From Laccaria trichodermophora (Eukaryota; Basidiomycota; Agaricomycetes; Agaricales; Hydnangiaceae): a DNA stretch of 26,150 bases. Shown here in pieces: positions 10,764-20,756 of the stretch. The position numbers and the translations under genes are program-made. Below the pieces are notes generated by a model. The model was not told the origin of the DNA and did not search any database. It saw only the letters and a list, made by a program, of their open reading frames with translations. The stretch is taken from assembly GCA_018417955.1 (NCBI GenBank), contig JACTVC010000076.1:1-26150 (forward strand). Reading direction: 5' to 3'. Numbering within the stretch: position 1 is the first letter of the stretch; every line of letters begins with the position of its first letter.

Positions 10764-11890
10764 TGTGATATAGGATTGGAAGGGAATGCCCAGAGGCCAT
10801 AGTCAAACAGTGGTATATAGCTAGATTTGGATATCTTACATAATATATTGATCTTTTGTCTTGAACCACCATCTTGTCAGCAGTCTTGCCATCCTCTTGC
10901 ACTACATGTAGTGCTTTGTATATCTGTACTTCCTACAGTATGCATAATCATGTTGGGCCAGCTGAGTATCTTGTAACTGCTCATTGCTCACTCATGGGTG
11001 TTGATCCCAGATCCACCCATTCTTGCCTCCTCCTTCCCTCTTGGCTTCAGCTATGCGAGAAGTTCAGAGTGAACCAAGGGGGTGGCGGAACATGGATCCC
11101 AAACACTGGCTGGGAGGGGGGGGATCCTGCCGAAGGCCGAAAAAAAAATAGTGACCTGATCGATTTTTGTCGCAAATTGAGCCTGAGCATCAGCCAATTG
11201 TCTGTTCTTCTTTCCTGAATGTGACTTACCACCTTAGCGCTTCATACCTCGTACTACTCCTGACTCCACCTTCAATGCCCTCATACACCATCAACGATGA
11301 CGCCAGCCAGGTAATTCCGACATCTGCAATTGTGAAGAAAGTGTAGGCCGTCAGAACGCCCATTGAGGCCAGTGACTCGACGTGTAAATGATGAGGCGAG
11401 GGGCGATGGAACCTTTTTTCTCATTAAGTACTCGCAGCATCTAGGCCGAATTTGAGGCTCCAAACAAGCTTCTGAAGCTTGTTCAAGGTCAATTTGAGGC
11501 TCTTGATGGCGAAAGCGTTGACAAAACCTCTTGATACACCATGAATGAATTTTTCTACGTGACAATTTTGCAAGTAAATACGCTGTTAACAGTCTGGGAA
11601 ACTCACTGCGTTTGCTCAGGTATGTTCCTCCGTGAAAACCAGAGTATCTTCAATTGTTATTTGAAAGTCACGGCCCGGGTTTGTGAGTTCTCGGTTTAGG
11701 TACGGTGCAGGATTTTTGAAATGCCGGATCGTGGGACAAAATAACATTTAATAAAACATCGGAACTTGGAAAACATACCTTATATAGTAAGAGGTGGAGG
11801 GGGGGAGGTCAGCCAAATCCCCGAGAAAAAAATAGGGAGTGTTGGTACATTTTCCATGTTCCGCCACCCCCTTGGAGTGAACGCTTCACA
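10764..11890 (+). repeat. 5' LTR (319 bp, interrupted by an 800-bp element)
   Basis: Segments 10764-11074 and 11883-11890 together equal the 3' LTR. The interruption is layer 5 plus its duplicated 8-bp target. Confidence 0.92.
11075..11874. mobile_element. Layer 5: 800-bp TIR element with 8-bp TSD inside the 5' LTR
   Basis: The TSD GAGTGAAC is at 11067-11074 and 11875-11882. The ends are CAAGGGGGTGGCGGAACATG and its inverse, a perfect 22-bp TIR. The intact 3' LTR shows the pre-insertion site, which fixes both boundaries to the base. No transposase is encoded; the short ORFs have no recognisable domain. A small palindrome, AACAAGCTTCTGAAGCTTGTT split by CTG, lies near 11463-11483. The 8-bp duplication suggests a hAT-like superfamily, but P-like elements also give 8 bp. 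Confidence 0.93.
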
Positions 11891-11891
11891 A

Positions 11892-11908
11892 TGGTGGGGG
11901 CACCGCGG
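11892..11908 (+). other. Candidate primer-binding site
   Basis: TGGTGGGGGCACCGCGG starts one base after the 5' LTR. The initial TGG complements a tRNA CCA end, and the following bases would pair with an acceptor arm ending GCCCCCA. The matching tRNA could not be identified here. Confidence 0.5.
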
Positions 11909-12609
11909 ACTTCACCAAAGCATGGTTGAAGTCTGCATTTCTTGGTAGAGGGAGAGCTGGAGAGTTGTGGGAATGCGCCAGCTCATCACAGGAGGAACCT
12001 TAGCATGGATGGTAGCTGCTGCTCGCGCACTTCGCGGCGGGCTTACTACTTCATGTGAAAGGGCTCATCCATCCTTCAGTTGGATGAACCATTGACTTTA
12101 GCTTGTGCTTGCACAGCTGGTTGAGGTTTGTTCGATTGGGTTGCTGCGCTGACTCTGAGCAGCTGGGCTTTGGGATTTCGCGACTACGCGGCCTGAAGTC
12201 TACTGTGAGGAGAGTTCCTACTCACCTATGTCTGGATTCCGCGACTACGCGACCATTGACTTGGTGAGGAGGTTGCCCACAACCAGTGTCGCCTGCTGCT
12301 TTGCGCTGCTTCACTGTCTCTCAGACTCCACCTGTTCCTCAACCATCTCCCTTGTCTTTTAGCATCTAGGCCTCTCAAGAACAGCCAGATGTTCATTGAC
12401 ATCCCTCCAGTTCAGTCTACTGCTCTGGAAATTATGTGCTATGCCCTACTATGCTTCTCTCCCAATCTTTGCTGTTTTCCTGCTTGAGGAATGAGTGTTC
12501 TCATCCTCCTTACTTCTCTATGAGCTCCCTGGAATGGCTCTTCTTGGTTTCTGAATGGTTAGAAGGATTTGGAGTGGTTTTGGGTTGGATGGGGTTGATG
12601 GGACATCAA
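11909..12609. other. Leader-like part of the LTR element, no gene recognised
   Basis: This stretch is GC-rich relative to the flanks, with short dispersed motifs such as GCTCGCGCACTTCGCGGCGG (12025-12044, related to the 111-bp array at 14280) and two copies of CGCGACTACGCG (12178-12189 and 12239-12250). No supported ORF. Confidence 0.45.
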
Positions 12610-13893
12610 CATGGGACTTATTCATGTTATATCTCGCCAACCGATGCCCCGATTGCTCTCGTCTCTTTTGCGCTGGGAGGCCCTCGTTCATACCTTTCTT
12701 TGGACCCCCTGAACTCGCCAAACGGTCGCGTATTGGCTGCGCTTCACCTACTTCAGCCTGGTATGACCAAAATGAACATATCTCGTCCGTTCTCGGCGAG
12801 ATCCTCGTCGTTCCTTTTGTTCTTTGGCTCGTTTTGAAGCCACGGTCAATGCGCTTCTGGGAAGCCCTCATACGCGTCAAACGGACGAGCGGATCCTGTG
12901 TTACAGCACCATCCCTCCAACAACCACTTACATGTGACTTGTTCATGTCGTATCTCGCCAACCGATGCCCCGATTGCGCTCATCCTTTTTGCGTTGGAAA
13001 TCCCTCATTCACACCTTTCTGTGGACTCCCTGAACTCGCCAAACGGTCGCCTATTGGCGGTGCTTCGCCTAGTTCAGCCTGGTATGACCAAGATGAGCAT
13101 GTTTCATTCATTCTCGGCGAGATCTTCGTCGTCCCTTTCGTTCTTTGGTCCGTTTTAAAGCCGCGGTCAATGCGCTTCTGGGAAGCCCTCATACGCGTCA
13201 AACGGACGAGCGGTTCTCATGTCACAGCACCATCCCTCCAACAACCATTTGCATGTGACTTGTTCATGTCATATCTCGCCAACCGATGCCCCGATTGCGC
13301 TCATCCTTTTTGCGTTGGAAAGCCCTTATTCACACCTTTCTGTGGACTCCATGAACTCGCCAAACGGTCACCTATTGGCGGTGCTTCGCCTAGTTCAGCC
13401 TGGTATGACCAAGATGAGCATGTTTCATCCATTCTCGGCGAGATCTTCGTCGTCCCTTTCGTTCTTTGGTTCGTTTTAAAGCCACGGTCAATGCGCTTCT
13501 GGGAAGCCCTCATACGCGTCAAACGGACGAGCGGTTCTCGTGTCACAGCACCATCCCTCCAACAACCATTTGCATGTGACTTGTTCATGTCATATCTCGC
13601 CGACCAACACCCCGATTGCTCTCGTCTCTTTTGCGCTGGGAAGCTCTCGTTCATACCTTTCTTTGGACCCCATGAACTCGCCAAACGGTCACATATTGGC
13701 TGCGCTTCGCCTAGTTCAGCCTGGCATGGCCAAAATGAACATATTTCGTCCGTTCTCGACGAGATCCTCGTCGTTCCTTATGTTCTTTGGCTTGTTTTGA
13801 AGCCACGGTCAATGCGCTTCTGGGAAGCCCTTATACGCGCCAAACGGACGAGCGGTCCTTGTGTTACAGTGCCATCTCTTCAACAACCATTTC
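12610..13893 (+). repeat. Four tandem copies of a 321-bp unit, open in several frames
   Basis: ATCTCGCC starts at 12631, 12952, 13273 and 13594, exactly 321 bases apart. Copies 1 and 4 share variants (GATTGCTCTCGTCTC), as do copies 2 and 3 (GATTGCGCTCATCC), suggesting expansion by unequal exchange. Because 321 is a multiple of three, a frame open in one unit stays open across the array, giving a 460-codon plus-strand ORF (12555-13937) and shorter ORFs in other frames. The ORF resembles no Gag or Pol I know, and the amino-acid conservation merely reflects DNA repetition. Coding is possible but unsupported. Confidence 0.9.
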
Positions 13894-14279
13894 CCCATTC
13901 CTATTGTCATAACCTGCTCGCATCGGACGCTCTATAGCCCGTTTGAAACGCCTGAATCGTACCTTTCCGACGCACCTATTCATGTCGATAACGGACAACA
14001 GCCTGGTCTGCAGTATGCATTTACTCCAGAACTGCAGTTTCTGGGTATTACCTCTCTATCTCGACAACCACGGCTCGTCACGATACGCGAATTATACCGT
14101 TGGAAAGGCGTCGTTCGTAGCTTTCGAACGGGTATTTGATCCCCAGGAACGGGCCAGAAATCACTACACTATGCTCAAACACATTTTTGGCTACCCCAGG
14201 ATCTCCCCTCTATTTGGGGTGTTAAGACTTGATTGGAGGACTCTTATGGACAGGGGAAACACCTCAACTGGTTGAGAGT
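13894..14279 (+). other. Interior of LTR element, unassigned
   Basis: Overlapping plus-strand ORFs (13861-14139 and 13943-14275) have no recognisable domain. One contains FVAFERVFDPQERARNHYTM, which looks protein-like but is unmatched to any family I know. It may be a degraded gene fragment. Confidence 0.3.
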
Positions 14280-14680
14280 TGCTGCTCGCGCATTACGCGG
14301 CGGACTCTTCTTCAGTCATGGTAACCTTCTGGCTCTCTCAGAAGGCTGATTGCTGCTTGTGCATTTCGCAGCAGATCAGTGTGGAGGAGTTGCAGCTCGC
14401 GCATTACGCGGCGGACTCTTCTTCAATCATGGTAACCTTCTGAGTCCCTCAGAAGTACTGATTGCTGCTCGCGTGTTACGTGGCGGATCAGTGTTGAGGA
14501 GTTGCAGCTCGCGCATTACGCGGTGGACTCTTCTTCAATCATGGTAACCTTCTGGCTCCTGATTGCAGCTCGCATGTTTTGCAGCGGATCAGTGTTGAGG
14601 AGTTGCTGCTCGCACATTATGCGGCGGACTCTTCTTCAATCATGGTAACCTTATAGATTGCTGCTTGTGTGTTGCATGGC
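14280..14680. repeat. About 111-bp tandem repeats (4 copies)
   Basis: GCTCGCGCATTACGCGGCGG or a close variant recurs at about 14283, 14395, 14506 and 14608 (spacing 112, 111 and 102), each followed by ACTCTTCTTCAATCATGGTA. Half-units with GCAGCGGATCAGTGTTGAGG sit between them. Confidence 0.85.
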
Positions 14681-14928
14681 CTGTGTCCACTCTGGGGGGC
14701 AAGATTTATGACAACATTTTTTTTTTTTTTTTTTTCCCCCTTTCCTTCAACCTCTTATCATTCCTACCCAACTGGTACCACCTCTACCTACTCTGACACC
14801 AACTTAGGATCACGGCTTGTAATTTTCCACTGCACGATCTCTTCGCCTCTATCCTCCCTGGCTTGATTCTTGAGATTCGCACACTGGAAAAGTGGGGGGC
14901 TGTAGGGGAGTATAGGTGGAAGATGGGA

Positions 14929-15170
14929 GGAGAGGCACAAGCCTCTATCCCATTACACACTCCTCACATCCAGACGACACACCACAATGGAAGCAAGCTA
15001 CATCATCTTGATGGGTAGAGGGAGTTGAGTTGGGATCAACGATCTGAGTGGAGAGGCACAAGCCTCTATCACACTATACATGTCTTATACCCAGACCACA
15101 AGTATGATGGAAGCATGCTACACCATCTTGATGGGGAAAGGCAATGGAGTTGGGATGGATGACCTGGAAG
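14929..15170. repeat. Duplicated about 120-bp unit with GAGGCACAAGCCTC hairpins
   Basis: GAGAGGCACAAGCCTCTATC at 14931 and 15052 begins two diverged copies, both running into ATGGAAGCA.GCTAC.TCATCTTGATGGG-like sequence. The GAGGC and GCCTC arms could form a small stem. No gene in the remaining stretch to 15448. Confidence 0.7.
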
Positions 15171-15448
15171 CCATCCACTTGCATGGTTTCCCAGTACTCA
15201 TGGTTATACATCACTGAAGAGAGAATGGGAGGATCATATGGGTATTTCTGGGTTAAGCTGGGAGCTTACAGTGACCAGCTTTCCAGATAGCAAATTATTT
15301 GGGGCCAAATTTTTTCTTTCTTTTATTCATCTTCTTTGCTTTGCTACCTTTTGGTCTCATTTTATCCTGATATTCACTCTGGGGGGCAAGAGGATTTCTA
15401 TTCTATTATTCTTCCCCACCATTGTTTTCCTTACATGCCCTCTGGACA

Positions 15449-15459
15449 TTGGGGGGCTT
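15449..15459 (+). other. Polypurine-like tract before the 3' LTR
   Basis: TTGGGGGGCTT abuts the 3' LTR, the expected place for plus-strand priming. Similar G6 tracts occur further inside: TCTGGGGGGC at 14691-14700 and 15379-15387, and AGTGGGGGGC at 14891-14900. Confidence 0.55.
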
Positions 15460-15778
15460 TGTGATATAGGATTGGAAGGGAATGCCCAGAGGCCATAGTC
15501 AAACAGTGGTATATAGCTAGATTTGGATATCTTACATAATATATTGATCTTTTGTCTTGAACCACCATCTTGTCAGCAGTCTTGCCATCCTCTTGCACTA
15601 CATGTAGTGCTTTGTATATCTGTACTTCCTACAGTATGCATAATCATGTTGGGCCAGCTGAGTATCTTGTAACTGCTCATTGCTCACTCATGGGTGTTGA
15701 TCCCAGATCCACCCATTCTTGCCTCCTCCTTCCCTCTTGGCTTCAGCTATGCGAGAAGTTCAGAGTGAACGCTTCACA
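15460..15778 (+). repeat. 3' LTR (319 bp, uninterrupted)
   Basis: Begins TGTGATA and ends CTTCACA, and matches the 5' LTR over its full length by eye. It carries the unoccupied target GAGTGAAC (15763-15770) of the layer-5 element. Confidence 0.92.
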
Positions 15779-17577
15779 GTGGAGCTGGAGGTGGCATCGG
15801 GAAAGGGTAAGGATAGGGCATTGGAGGTTGAGTGTATGGATATGGGAACATGTGGGGATGAGGAGCAGAAGGAGTGATAGAGGAGTGAGAATCAGGTGGA
15901 GATATGGGAGTAGATGGGCCTGCTACTGGGGTCTTTGGAACCTTCATGCCTTTCTTTGCTTTGAAGTGATTTGAGGCTAGAGGGGGACACATGAGTGAAG
16001 CGTCCCCTTTCCGCTACATGAATATGAGTCAATAAACATGTGTTTAATTAAGTAATCATTGACGACGCACAATGTGAGCAGCCCACGCAACCTTGGTTAT
16101 CCGCGTAAGCTCAAAATGGCAATCCGTTGGGCGGTGGTGGAAGCACTCGACATCGGGGTGGACAACACAAGTACCAGCTGGGTACTTCGCTTCGATTTGC
16201 TGAACCAAGTCATCTACCTGGTCGTCGAACTGAGGCTGGCACAGTTAATGAAAATGTCAGCTTCAAAATAAACTTAACTTACTTTTTTTCGAGGAAGACC
16301 ATCGTCGACATCAGACAGGCTATCCTCCTCAACAGGAGCAGTCCCCGAGTTGGAGGAATTCCAGGGCTGTTGCAGGATTAGATTGTGCAAAGCGTTGAAC
16401 ATGGGCAACTCACCTTGGTCCGATCAACTGGTTTCTTAACAGGTTCATCCATGCGAACAATAATGTAACTACCTGAGACATTCTTCGGAGGAGCCTTGAG
16501 CTGCTTTATCATTGAAACATAGGCTAATCGGGAACGCAGAGGCAAGAACATAGAGTTGGCTGGCTTAACCCAGCGCCACTCCATGCTGTCAACAAAAAGG
16601 AAAGTTGGGTCCGTCTCGAGAACATCAGCAATAACCTCCAAAAAAGACTCCCACTCCATACCAACATCAGCCAGCCCAGGGCCGAGACCATGGGGGTCCA
16701 CCCTGGCAGCAGGCTTCTTAGTGCGACCAGCGCCGGCAGCCTTTCGAGTTGGTTTGACAGGCCAAACCATGATCTCGTACTCGGCAGGCGGGGTTTCAAT
16801 GGTGTTGTCCTCGACTGGTGCAAGAGGTTGAGAAGGAAGAGGTGCGCGAGGCGTTGATGTTCGCGTTGTTGGGGTAATGACACGCGGCGCTGTTGTTCGA
16901 GTCCGCTTTGGTTGAGGTGTTGGCGTGGGGGGACCAATCGGGGTTGTTGGGATGGGTATACGTTCCCGAGAGGGAATGGTGGGTATCTGAGAGGTGACAG
17001 TGTGTCCGTGTGAACGAACGATGGGCGTGTCAAAAGGATTGGGCGCTTCACGCAAAGGAATGATGGGCGTGCTGGAGCGGATGATGGGAGTCGAGGACCG
17101 AGGGGGAATAATGGGTATATGGGAAGGGACTGTGTGTGTGTGTGAAGGAATGATGGGCATTTCAAAAGTAGAGCGCGCTTCGTGCAAAGGAATGACAGGT
17201 GTTGAGGGACGAGAAAGACTGGAATAGGGAGTGTGGGGTGTGTGAACTGGTGCGATTGGGCGGCCTGGAAGTCTTTTAGCGCTATAACGGCTGGAGAGAA
17301 GAAACCGACTCACCAAAAATTTGAACTTCCATCTCACTTACGGATGGTGAAGGAGGCTCCACAATCTCCACCTCGTCACCTTGAGTTGGTGGAAAATAGA
17401 AAGGTGGTGGCGGCGATGCACGGCTATATGCAGGAGGAGGAGTCCCAGGAGGAACACGAGGAAACATACGAGAAATACGGTCAAGTCGGAAAGGGGGAGG
17501 ATAACGCATATGGAGTACTTGATGCAAATAAATGCGGAAGTACTCACAGATCGGGAAGAACCCTGGCGTGGACCTGA

Positions 17578-17662
17578 TTACTCAGCTAATATATCACTCA
17601 TATATTATATTGCTGATGTGTTGCGAAAAATCGCGTAGTGACAAGGTTTTCGGAATCAGCTG
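17578..17662. repeat. Layer-3 right terminal inverted repeat
   Basis: Inverted copy of 8694-8778. The end of the proline-rich gene (start codon at 17509) lies only about 70 bases inside, so the TIR probably contributes to its promoter. Confidence 0.9.
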
Positions 17663-20600
17663 TAAATGAAATTGCCAATGAGATCAATAATGAAATAACC
17701 CATACACTAATAATGAAAGAGCCTTAGGTTTTAATGAAAGCACAATGAAGTTGCCATGGAAGGGTTATGAAATTGACAATGAAATCAGCAGGAAGACTTA
17801 TGAAATATATCTCAAAACTTCCCCATACTTTATGAAAAGTTCTGACAATTATATGAATGAAATAGATAGGACATCCTAATGAGATGCCTCTCATAAACTT
17901 TGTGACAGTTCGTTTGAGATGACCATTGGCATTGCCATTGATTAATCATAAAAAGTGGTAGCCACCAGTCTAGTACTTGAGTTCGTCTTCTGTGACAGCC
18001 CATCCCTCCGTAAAAGTTTAGCCATTGCTGCTTAAGCAAAAATTTCAGCATTTGAAGTGCCTCCATTAGAACAGGGTGGATTCGATTTTGCCTCTTTGTA
18101 TCAGTTTCAGCACTGGATGAAAAAATGCGCTTGGAAGGAACCGAGGATGCTTGAATGGGCAAATAATCTAATGCCATCGCGTATAATATTGGATGAGTTT
18201 TCTCGCCTATCTGCAAACAAATCAGTGACGCAAATAGGAAAATACTGAGACATTGTACTCACCACCCAAAACCCTACAATATCTGTGCCATGCAGTGAGA
18301 GCGGCCCATTTTCGTACGACTCAAACTGTTCTTCAACTCCTTGGACCTGCTGCGAAGAAGCACCCGAAACGTCCATCATATCTTCGAGCCCATATTGTCC
18401 AGCTAAATCATGCCAGCTTCGCCTCTGTTGCTGCAAGGCCACTGTACCAGGTATAGGTTGTTGAACTTGTCCATGAAGACGGTCATGGTATTTTCGCATC
18501 TGCAACAAGTATGTTAGTGTACTGTCACCATGACGAACTGAGACACTTACAGTATTCTTTATAATTACAGTAGCCCTGGCAACGTAATTAGGCTCCCAGT
18601 GTTGTCGAATCCATGATAATCGTATTGAGGGATTGAGAACTGATGATGTCAAGTTATTAAACGATCTATGAATTTGAACCTTGACTCACACATGGCAATA
18701 ACGTAGGCAGGCGAATCATCCATTTTCTTGTAGTAAGTTGTCGCCCAGTCAATGCCAATATCCGTCCACCAGGCCAAGCAAGGGTGTTCTCTCCCAAGTT
18801 GCTCCCATGCCGTCATGAACATTTCGAATGCGGGAATTGCGCCTGATAAAACAGGAGTCTGCTCTTTCGACATGATTTTCTGCACTTGATGGGGTACCTA
18901 AGAAAAAGACTTAGCCTCGAACAGGTATCAATATTAGAGACATACACCCAGCATGATCTCAAAATCCTGGAGTACAGTCCACTCCATATCAGTAAGTTTA
19001 AGTTTCGCAAGCTCTCTATTGACAGGCAAAGAAAGAAAATACTCGACAGCCTATTTTTATAAGTATACACCGATAGAATGATGAAGTTCAAACATACTGG
19101 GTGTAGATTACAAAACTGATTGATCATGAAGTAAAGAGAGTCCCACTAAACCTTCATGTCACGTATAAGTTGTGCCTGCTTAACCTGTATAGTCATGGTC
19201 GGATCCCTGGTCGACTTGAACCACCCTTTCTTGTTTCCATCCTCTATTACTTCTGCCAGGTGGTCACGTCGTTGACCTGAGGCGCATACTGCTCATACGG
19301 TACTCCGGCACAATGCAATTGGGTCACGAGCAACCGCTTCTTCGTAGCTCTGATTATCGGGATCGCTTGGAGGGCCTGATACAGATGCGACAAATCCCCC
19401 TGTATCATCTACCAGGGTGATATCAGTAAATGCATCAATGACGTGATTTGAACATATGTTGGTGACATGTGGGAAGCATCTTATATGATTTTCCTTGTGA
19501 TTAAACTCAACGTCGCGAGGGTGTAAAAGTAACTCAAGTTCTCTGAGGAAAGCATTGTTGAGTGAGCAGTTATCAAGAGTCCAATGGCCTCCCTGTGCAC
19601 GTAAGCATAAAGTAGAAAAGGGAAAGAAAATTTAGACGTGCCTTGACTGTGATCCCAACTCGATCCAAGAGATGGAGGACAACCCTGGCTAGCCTCTTCC
19701 CGTTGTGGCTTCCCCGAAGACGGTGAAATGCGATGAGTGTAGAATGCAACCGAAGACCCCTGGTAGACTTGTCTCTATGTATCCAATGTGCGGTAATGGC
19801 CAGGTATGGGTACCGAGCTTTTGTTGACCAGATATCCGCTGTGTAGGAAATGTGTCCTGGCGCATCCTAGAGCGATCAGTGAATACAAGGAAACAAAGCA
19901 GTCAATCGAAACAACATACTGCTAATTCCTGTTTTAGGACCTTGAAATACACATGCCATGCCTTGATAATGGATTCGCGCATCTTCATTCGGCAGGGAAT
20001 GTCTTTGTCCTCGAGGTCCTCATGTAAAAGCAAGAGGAGCTGTCGAAATTCTGGGCATTCAACAACATTTATAGACTATGAACAAGGTCAGGCTAATATC
20101 GAACATTAAAAGTGCTTTACCAACCTGATCATCTGCAACGATGAAATTCAGAAGATGTTGTATCAATGCCTCCTGGGAAAATGGCAGACATTGTGTTCCA
20201 TGTCCGGGGGGCGCAGGGGCTGTTCCAGTTTCGCTCGCGAGTGCAGGGACTTTCCATCTTGTTTCACGACACTTCTGGAGATATATATCCTTGTGGCAGC
20301 TTAGGAGGTGGCTGCGCAATGGACCATTTGAGGTGCTCGCTGAGAAGCTGCCTACACCCTGGTGCAAGTCTATCCCATTCACCCTACATAACAATCCTTG
20401 TCAGTACAATGTATAAAATTATGGAGGATCACGTACTTGCATAGCTTACATAGAGTTCTGCTTACTGGAGGCGCCTTGGATCTGTGTTCAAAGAAAAAAT
20501 CAATATCTGGGGCTGTTCGGCTCTGTGAGGGTTCTGAGGCTTGCTCAGAAGGCGTGACAGGTCTGGTGGAGGCAGCAGAGCCAGCTACAGGCTCGACACT

Positions 20601-20756
20601 CGCAGGAGAGATTGGTCATTGTACGTGCTGTACATCTTCATCGGTAGAATGTTCGTCCAAGCGAGTGAAGTCGAATTCTTCTCCAGAACCGGTATCTTTA
20701 TGAAAGTTGACTGGCGCTGGCTGCTGTGTCAGTTTCTTGACTCTACCTCAGGCCAT

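Larger units (their letters stand above)
10764..15778 (+). mobile_element. Layer 4: LTR retrotransposon derivative without recognisable gag-pol
   Basis: A 5-bp TSD, GTGGA, is at 10759-10763 and 15779-15783. The LTRs are 319 bases, begin TGTGATATAGG, end GAACGCTTCACA, and look identical once the 800-bp insertion in the 5' copy is removed. A candidate primer-binding site follows the 5' LTR by one base, and a G-rich tract (ATTGGGGGGCTT) precedes the 3' LTR. The 3.57-kb interior holds tandem repeats and no reverse transcriptase, integrase or protease that I can see, matching a LARD-type non-autonomous element. Removing it with one TSD rejoins the host exon in frame. Confidence 0.92.
10400..17509 (-). 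pseudogene. Proline-rich second protein of the layer-3 transposon, disrupted only by an LTR element
   Basis: Five exons, 17509-17314, 17264-16414, 16366-16283, 16235-16071 and 16013-15779, the last continuing at 10758-10400 beyond the LTR insertion. All introns are GT-AG and 47-57 bases. Total 630 codons with no internal stop. Layout: a proline-rich N-terminal half with repeated PIIP and RSSTPII motifs; a conserved-looking block near 268-349 (MEWESFLEVI, then YIIVRMDEP), perhaps ubiquitin- or PB1-like; a compact block near 378-440 with Cys and His (VHPDVECFHH, CHFELT, VWAAHI written VAWAAHI here); a P/Y-rich linker; and a C-terminal helical domain near 565-629 resembling a SAM domain (VEEFCMKYNF, DDLSALKD, IIKAYSKYKKFLLDGN). 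Related proteins seem common in Agaricomycetes, but I know no function. A role in transposition (DNA or chromatin targeting) is inference. The ATG at 17509 is the first in frame after the TIR. Confidence 0.8.
8694..17662. mobile_element. Layer 3: two-gene IS630/Tc1-type transposon with 85-bp TIRs and TA TSD
   Basis: The TIRs at 8694-8778 and 17578-17662 are 85 bases with only a few mismatches. The outermost bases are AAGCTGATTCCGAAAACC on the left and CAGCTGATTCCGAAAACC when the right end is reversed, and TA flanks both (8692-8693, 17663-17664). A DD34E transposase gene reads right (9088-10207), and a proline-rich gene reads left (17509 to 10400). The two converge with 192 bases between them and fill the element. 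Without the LTR insertion it is about 3.95 kb, large for the superfamily because of the second gene. Confidence 0.9.
4785..17962. mobile_element. Layer 2: giant foldback (long inverted repeat) element in the hAT transposase gene
   Basis: A 7-bp duplication, CACCAGT (4778-4784 and 17963-17969), flanks the element. Deleting it with one TSD restores the hAT reading frame. The left arm runs 4785 to about 6500; the right arm is its inverted copy, about 7140-8691 plus 17665-17962, split by layer 3. The terminal similarity starts imperfectly (GGGAACCA against GCTACCA), then becomes strong from CAATGGCAATGCCAATGG. The arms are nearly identical over hundreds of bases. They contain about six 101-bp subrepeats full of TTTCAT, then about six 33-bp subrepeats. 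Without layer 3 it is about 4.2 kb. No transposase is visible, so it depends on another element; a MULE-like origin is possible but unproven. Confidence 0.85.
4653..20756 (-). pseudogene. hAT transposase (BED zinc finger, RNase H-like core, C-terminal dimerisation domain), split and decayed
   Basis: I read ten exons: 20756-20437, 20383-20125, 20075-19920, 19866-19642, 19592-19098, 19050-18946, 18897-18690, 18639-18551, 18499-18263 and 18210-17963, the last continuing at 4777-4653 beyond the layer-2 insertion. All joins keep frame, giving about 821 codons. Domains: an acidic/serine-rich N-terminus; a BED-type finger near residues 103-140 (LCKLCK, then HLLSCHK); an RNase H-like core with TADIWST (D near 256) and GHWTLDNCS (D near 327); and a hAT dimerisation block near 715-755 (SVPSKRIFSSSAETD). 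Damage: TGA at 20750-20748, 20618-20616 and 19295-19293, TAG at 19148-19146 and 17972-17970, and one extra T near 18013. The intron after exon 4 has a GC donor. The start ATG is chosen because upstream frames close. The protein would cut and paste this element; it is no longer functional. Confidence 0.9.

Noticed and set aside
12518..13684. Minus-strand ORFs across the 321-bp array
   Set aside because: Shadow frames of a tandem repeat whose unit is a multiple of three.
10874..15974. Two copies of an apparent 67-residue protein at 10874 and 15570
   Set aside because: They are the same stretch of the two LTRs, not genes.
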